This document shows positions 25,045 to 29,642 of a stretch of DNA of 29,642 bases, piece after piece. Under the pieces are notes generated by a model that saw only the letters and a program-made list of their open reading frames with translations, did not search any database and was not told the origin of the DNA. Position 1 is the stretch's first letter, and every line of letters begins with the position of its first letter. The position numbers and the translations under genes were made by a program. Source of the DNA: a virus. The DNA is taken from positions 1 through 29,642 of IMG/VR virus record IMGVR_UViG_3300006916_010552; one strand, written 5' to 3'.

Positions 25045-28000
25045 TGGCAAAAAATAAAGTAACTATTGATATTGAAGTCAATGGTAAAATGCAAAAAGCT
25101 ACTGTTGGTGTCAACAAGCTCAAAAAAGCGTTAAGAGAAACAGAGCAGGCACAAAAACAGCTAAGCAATACTTCTCGTGATGGATATCGCGCTCAGCAGG
25201 GTGTTGCTCAAAATACCGCAAACGGTACAAAAGCTTTTGCAAAACAAGCAGGTACTGTTCGCGGTATTGTTCCTATTTATGCTACATTCGCAGCAAACGT
25301 TTTTGCAATTACAGCAGCCTTTGGAGCCCTTCGAAGGGCGGCAGCAGTAGAACAGCTTACTTCTAGCTTAGAGAAGCTAGGGGCGGTAGCAGGAAGAAAC
25401 TTACCTGCTCTTGCTCAGGATCTTCGAGATATTACTGATTCTGCGATTTCTACTGAACAAGCCCTTCGAGCAACCTCAGTAGCCGTATCCGCAGGTTTTT
25501 CCAGCTCCCAATTAAAAGAACTTACAAAAGTAGCAAAAGGAGCTTCTCTAGCACTAGGAAGAGACCTTGGAGATGCTCTTGATCGTTTAGTACGAGGTAC
25601 AGCGAAACTAGAGCCAGAAATCTTAGACGAATTAGGTATTATCGTAAGACTTGATGATGCAACTAGAGAGTACGCAACGTCTTTAGGTAAGACTGCACAG
25701 GAACTTACTCAATTTGAAAGACAACAAGCATTTCTAAATGCTACAATCACACAAGGCTTGAGTAAATACGAAAAAATTGCTCAAGCAATTGATCCCAATC
25801 CTTACGATCAACTTTCGGCAGCATTCGATAATCTTTCTAAAACACTTATTAACTTTGCAAACTCTGCTCTTACCCCTATTGTCAAATTCTTTGCTCAAAA
25901 TGAACTTGCTTTATCAGGAGCTTTAGTGCTTTTTGGCTCTACTTTGGTAAGACAAGTAGTGCCCGCCATAGATGAGGTAATTCGTAGACAGCAAATATTA
26001 GCTTCTACGGCGTTACAAATGTCTAGAAAAGAAGGTAAACGATTTGCAGTAGTGTATCAAAAAGGGTTTGATGCTGTTGCTGCAAGTGCTGCAAAATTGG
26101 GAGATAAACTTCCTAAAGCTACTGCTGCATTATTGCCCGCTTTGGAAAAAGGTAATCTTGGGTTAAAAGAACAGGCAAATTTAAATAGAAGTCTGGGAGT
26201 TGCTATTACTGCGCGAGCAAAAGCCGCAAAAGCCGCAAGCGGGGCTAGAAAAGCAGAATTGCAGGCCGAAATAGCTCTTTTAAAGCAATTAAAACTAGAG
26301 ATTGCCTCTGTAGAAACCGCCACTACTAGAAGATTTGTGGCTAGCTCAAAGGGTGCTCGCTTACAGGCACAATCAAGAATTGCAAAAAGAAGTGCAGGTT
26401 ATAGTCAGGCTATAGATAATGCGGGCATTTTTGGAGGATTCGGAGTTGCATTACAAGGTGCTAAAAAACAGATAGGAGAAATAGATAAAGCAGCCAAGAA
26501 AGGAGCTGTAGGAGTACAAAAACTTAGAGTCGCTGCTTCAGCAGCAACTTCTGCTTTTGGACTATTCGGAAGAGCAACTCTTAATCTTATACCTGGAATA
26601 GGCCAACTATTATTTTTTGGATCTTTACTTTTGCCGTTATTTCAAAAGTTTTTTGGTCTTACAGAAGAAGAGGCTGCTTTAAAAGAAGTAACGAAAAGAT
26701 TTGATATATTTGGAAAAACTGTCGCTCTTATAGAGAAAGAATTAGAAACTATGGGAGACACCTTTGGCAGAATAACTTCTCAGCTAAAAGCAAAGTCAGG
26801 TGCTTTTGATGAAATAGCCGCAGGTATTAGAAAAATAGGAGAAGCCGCGGACGAAGCAAATATAGAAAAGTTGAACGCTGCTATTGAGGATCAACTTTCG
26901 GCGCAGAGACAAATTGCTCTTTCTACTCAGGCGATCCAGGGAGGAGTAGCAGGAGAAGGAGCTTTCATTTCTTTATTATGGGGACAGAGGGGTCTAGAAA
27001 ACGCAAAAGAAGCCATAGATTTAGCAGAGAGCGCTATAGGTACTATAAGTAAAGGCAATGCTTTAGCAGTTATAACAGCCGCTGAAGCAAAGCTTGGAAG
27101 AGCTTCAGGCCTTTTGAATGCTGGAAAAGAATTATCAAAACTTAAAAAATTATTAGACACTCCAGTATCTGAGGGCGGATTTCTTACAGAAGCAGGAACA
27201 ATTGATTATGCATTATTGGCACGAGGAGTAGACCAATACTCTCAAACTTTTGGAAAATTAGGTGGAGAGTTAAAGTCTGCCGGAGACCAACTAAGTAGAT
27301 TTAATCAAGAACAAACAAAACTCCAAGCAAAGAGAAGTACTCCATTTTCTGAAATTATAGGAATAAGCGGAGATTTTGGAAGAACTGTATCTTCTGTTAT
27401 TAATGAACTTGACACCACTGGAGGTCTCGGAGGTTTTGCAGGAGGGCTAAATATAAGAGAAGGAGAACTCGCTAAACAGAATCCAGAGTTTGCAAAACAG
27501 GCTGATTTTCTTTCAAGAATATACAATCTTTCAGTAAAAATTAGTTCTCTTGGTACTTTGAAGCTATACTCAGATAAGTTTACTGAGGAAGCTACTGCTG
27601 CAAATGATATTTTAATTAATAAGGTAAGCATACAGAAACAAGAAGAGCAACAATTAAAGGCATTACAAAGGATTCAAGAGGGCGGGGTTGTTGCTTTAGA
27701 GGCTCAATTCGCTCAAGAAGTAAATGTATTAGCAGCGAAAAAGAGCGCTTTAGAAGCCCAAAAAGATCTTAATGCTAAGTTCTTAGAAGGAGCAGAATTA
27801 ACAGCTAAAAACGCAGAAATAGATAGACAGATTAGTAATTTGGCTTATGAAAAAACTTCACAAGCAGAACAAGAATTCCAGATAACTAAAGCTCGTATTG
27901 CTGAAGATCAAAGAGCTTTAGACATATTAAATAAGGAAGTTTCTTTAAATAGGCAGTCTCTGGATATTGAGCAGAGAAAAAATGACCTTAGAAACGATAG

Positions 28001-29579
28001 ACTAGCAAGACAGGAAAGATCTAACTCTCCTTTCGCATTTCTAGGTGCTGATGAGCGCGCTGCTCAGCGAGAGCTTCAAAATGCATTGGACTTACAGAAA
28101 AGTAAAGAAGATTCGATCAAAAAAGAAGCCGAAGCAAAAAGACAACAAATAGAAATTGAATATGCGCTTCTGGATGCTAAGTATGAGTATCTCGCAGCAG
28201 AATTAGATGCTGCTGCAGATAAAGCAAACGACGGTTCTATAGAGGGGGCACTCAGAAAAGAAGCTCTTGAAAATAGAGCAAACGACTTAAGAAGTCTCGT
28301 TGGAGATCCTAATGGATTAAAAGGCAGAGCTCTCGAGTTAGTGGATGCAGATGAAACTTTAAAAATCGACGAACTCGGAAATAGTATTGAGAATCTAAAA
28401 GAAAAATTACGAGGATTTACAGTAGAGAAACAAATTGTGGATGCTGCTGCAAAAAGTTTTGCTGATGGATTCGGAGACGCTTTCTCCTCAATACTAGAGG
28501 GAACTAAATCTGTTAAAGACGCTTTTGGAGATCTTGCTACTAGCGTGTTAAGAAGTATTCAGAAAGTAATTTTTGATAGAATTACTCAGAAGTTTGTAAA
28601 CTTCTTATTTGGTGATCCTACCACTGGCGGAGGCGGGGCTTTAGGCGGTATATTTGGCGGAAATAAAGAAGAAGCGCCCACAGGACAAGGTCCTGCAGCT
28701 GCAGCTGCTTCTGCTATGCCTGGTATGAATTCTACTGGAGTATTAGGCTCTTCCGCCATGACACCGATGTATGTCTGTGTAGTAGCTTGTCCAGACGGCG
28801 CTATGGGCGTGCCGGGCATAGGTACAGGTACAGGTACACCAGGAATAGCTGGCCCTGTAGGAATGGCAGGTTCAGCCGGTGCCGCAATGGTAGAAAACTC
28901 TGGGTATGAACTAGGGCCCACTAAGGACGAAGAAGAACAAAGTAAGAAAGGTTTAATAGACGGATTAAAAAGTTTAGATACAGCTACTCTTGCGTCAACC
29001 GCAGCAGTAACTGGATTATTAGGAGGAGTACTAGGAAATACTAAAGCAGGAGAAGCGCTGCAAAAAGTAAGCATGGCATTACAGGCAGTAATTCTCGCAC
29101 AAACTATTTGGGACAAATTTATTCAACCGATGCAGAGTGCAAATACTGCAGCAAATACTGCAGCTTTGGCCGCTAATACGGTAGCTTTAACGGCTTCTTC
29201 TGCTTTTGGTTTTGCAAGAACAGGAGGCGTATTCTCAGGCGGAGCCAAAGTCAAGGGGTACTCAGAAGGTGGTGTAGCAAGCGGAAGACAGGGAGGTTAT
29301 CCTGCACTTCTTCACGGCACAGAAGCAGTAGTGCCACTCCCAAATGGAAGATCTATTCCTGTTGAGATGTCTTCCGTTGGCAGTGGCGGAGGTATGCAAG
29401 AGAATAATGTAAGTGTGAATGTTGTAATGAATGGAGAAGGTAATGCAGAGTCAACAAATTCTAAAGCGGATAGTGCAGAAGCTGCTTCAATGGGTAAGAA
29501 AATTGCTGCAGCCGTTCAAAATGAAATTCGCAATCAAAAGAGATCGGGCGGAATGCTTAGTCCGTACGGAGTAGCATAA
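25044..29579 (+). CDS. Tail tape measure protein (1511 aa)
   Basis: The tape measure sets tail length and is ejected with DNA. It is the longest gene here. The N terminus is helical (KLKKALRETEQAQKQL), with hydrophobic spans at about residues 74-97 (VPIYATFAANVFAITAAFGA) and 510-540 (LNLIPGIGQLLFFGSLLLPL). Long coiled-coil stretches follow, such as AKNAEIDRQISNLAYEK and YEYLAAELDAAADK. A Gly/Ala/Pro-rich low-complexity part lies near residues 1190-1290, and the C-terminal block GGVFSGGAKVKGYSEGG with YPALLHGTEAVVPLPNGR is a recurring tape measure end. At about 1.5 A per residue it predicts a tail of some 225 nm. No cell wall hydrolase domain is apparent. Confidence 0.93.
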   Translation: MAKNKVTIDIEVNGKMQKATVGVNKLKKALRETEQAQKQLSNTSRDGYRAQQGVAQNTANGTKAFAKQAGTVRGIVPIYATFAANVFAITAAFGALRRAAAVEQLTSSLEKLGAVAGRNLPALAQDLRDITDSAISTEQALRATSVAVSAGFSSSQLKELTKVAKGASLALGRDLGDALDRLVRGTAKLEPEILDELGIIVRLDDATREYATSLGKTAQELTQFERQQAFLNATITQGLSKYEKIAQAIDPNPYDQLSAAFDNLSKTLINFANSALTPIVKFFAQNELALSGALVLFGSTLVRQVVPAIDEVIRRQQILASTALQMSRKEGKRFAVVYQKGFDAVAASAAKLGDKLPKATAALLPALEKGNLGLKEQANLNRSLGVAITARAKAAKAASGARKAELQAEIALLKQLKLEIASVETATTRRFVASSKGARLQAQSRIAKRSAGYSQAIDNAGIFGGFGVALQGAKKQIGEIDKAAKKGAVGVQKLRVAASAATSAFGLFGRATLNLIPGIGQLLFFGSLLLPLFQKFFGLTEEEAALKEVTKRFDIFGKTVALIEKELETMGDTFGRITSQLKAKSGAFDEIAAGIRKIGEAADEANIEKLNAAIEDQLSAQRQIALSTQAIQGGVAGEGAFISLLWGQRGLENAKEAIDLAESAIGTISKGNALAVITAAEAKLGRASGLLNAGKELSKLKKLLDTPVSEGGFLTEAGTIDYALLARGVDQYSQTFGKLGGELKSAGDQLSRFNQEQTKLQAKRSTPFSEIIGISGDFGRTVSSVINELDTTGGLGGFAGGLNIREGELAKQNPEFAKQADFLSRIYNLSVKISSLGTLKLYSDKFTEEATAANDILINKVSIQKQEEQQLKALQRIQEGGVVALEAQFAQEVNVLAAKKSALEAQKDLNAKFLEGAELTAKNAEIDRQISNLAYEKTSQAEQEFQITKARIAEDQRALDILNKEVSLNRQSLDIEQRKNDLRNDRLARQERSNSPFAFLGADERAAQRELQNALDLQKSKEDSIKKEAEAKRQQIEIEYALLDAKYEYLAAELDAAADKANDGSIEGALRKEALENRANDLRSLVGDPNGLKGRALELVDADETLKIDELGNSIENLKEKLRGFTVEKQIVDAAAKSFADGFGDAFSSILEGTKSVKDAFGDLATSVLRSIQKVIFDRITQKFVNFLFGDPTTGGGGALGGIFGGNKEEAPTGQGPAAAAASAMPGMNSTGVLGSSAMTPMYVCVVACPDGAMGVPGIGTGTGTPGIAGPVGMAGSAGAAMVENSGYELGPTKDEEEQSKKGLIDGLKSLDTATLASTAAVTGLLGGVLGNTKAGEALQKVSMALQAVILAQTIWDKFIQPMQSANTAANTAALAANTVALTASSAFGFARTGGVFSGGAKVKGYSEGGVASGRQGGYPALLHGTEAVVPLPNGRSIPVEMSSVGSGGGMQENNVSVNVVMNGEGNAESTNSKADSAEAASMGKKIAAAVQNEIRNQKRSGGMLSPYGVA

Positions 29580-29642
29580 TGTCAACTTTTTATATTCAAG
29601 TTACGAATACAGGACTATCCGCTTCCGCTTCTGATAAGTTAG
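29579..29642 (+). CDS. Start of the next tail gene (partial)
   Basis: An ATG overlaps the tape measure stop codon by one base (TAATG, as at the chaperone-tape measure junction). The frame stays open for 21 codons to the end of the window, beginning MSTFYIQVTN. By position it should be a distal tail or tail-tip component, but too little is present to identify it. Confidence 0.6.
   Translation, partial: MSTFYIQVTNTGLSASASDKL

Noticed and set aside
28586-29116. 176-aa antisense frame rich in Pro and Ala opposite the tape measure gene
   Set aside because: It mirrors the Gly/Ala/Pro-rich tape measure stretch and has no ribosome binding site or recognised family.
1-29642. tRNA genes, CRISPR array, insertion sequences, integrase and att sites
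   Set aside because: I found no cloverleaf, repeat-spacer array, transposase or recombinase pattern in the window.

Overview
The window is part of the genome of a tailed double-stranded DNA phage (Caudoviricetes). It has an HK97-type head module (large terminase, HK97-like portal, prohead protease fused to the major capsid protein, head-tail connector) followed by a long-tail module (tail terminator, tail tube, frameshifted tail assembly chaperone, 1511-residue tape measure). No sheath or baseplate gene lies between connector and tape measure, so a siphovirus-like, non-contractile tail is most likely. The tape measure length suggests a tail of roughly 225 nm at about 1.5 A per residue. AT-rich late genes, sigma70-type promoters, strong Shine-Dalgarno sites, Sec signal peptides and a Fur-like box point to a Gram-negative, probably marine gammaproteobacterial host; this is inference. 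No integrase, tRNA or CRISPR array is visible, so nothing here indicates a temperate life style.

Left arm (1-3622, minus strand). At the extreme left are a perfect 16-bp parS-like palindrome and a Fur-box-like palindrome. Next comes a leftward operon of early or accessory genes, in transcription order: 53-aa membrane peptide, phage helix-turn-helix-like protein, 66-aa membrane peptide, HAD phosphatase, DEDDh 3'-5' exonuclease, 36-aa membrane peptide and PPK2-type polyphosphate kinase. A 56-aa acidic protein follows with its own promoter and a terminator. A 312-bp intergenic stretch holds two operator-like palindromes with the same half-site. A YkgJ-like cysteine-cluster gene is read leftward from a nearly symmetrical divergent promoter region (3629-3717).

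Right arm (3772-29642, plus strand). The first unit starts at a TTGACT-17-TATAAT promoter. It holds a beta-helix fibre or decoration protein, small terminase, coiled-coil/membrane and acidic proteins, a cysteine-rich (metallothionein-like) peptide and two very basic proteins. It continues with a virion-type protein, six consecutive genes with Sec signal peptides and a membrane coiled-coil protein (8024-11495). After several small genes comes a block combining two 2OG-Fe(II) oxygenases, a calcium-binding (EF-hand) holin-like protein, a SleB-type cell wall hydrolase and a complete IscU. The large terminase ends the unit. A second, consensus promoter at 16253 serves HNH protein, portal, a small gene and the protease-capsid fusion, ending at a terminator at 20277. 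Connector to tail tube follow, ending at a terminator at 24075. A third promoter at 24123 drives the tail chaperone pair and the tape measure.

Most neighbouring genes overlap by 1-16 bases (ATGA, GTGA, TTGA and TAATG junctions), which suggests translational coupling. The features most worth following are the parS/Fur pair, the six-gene exported-protein block, the metal-related genes (IscU, two Fe(II) oxygenases, cysteine-rich peptide, YkgJ-like protein), the EF-hand next to the lysis enzyme, the 21-bp inverted repeat over the connector start codon, and the internal ribosome binding site inside the protease-capsid gene.
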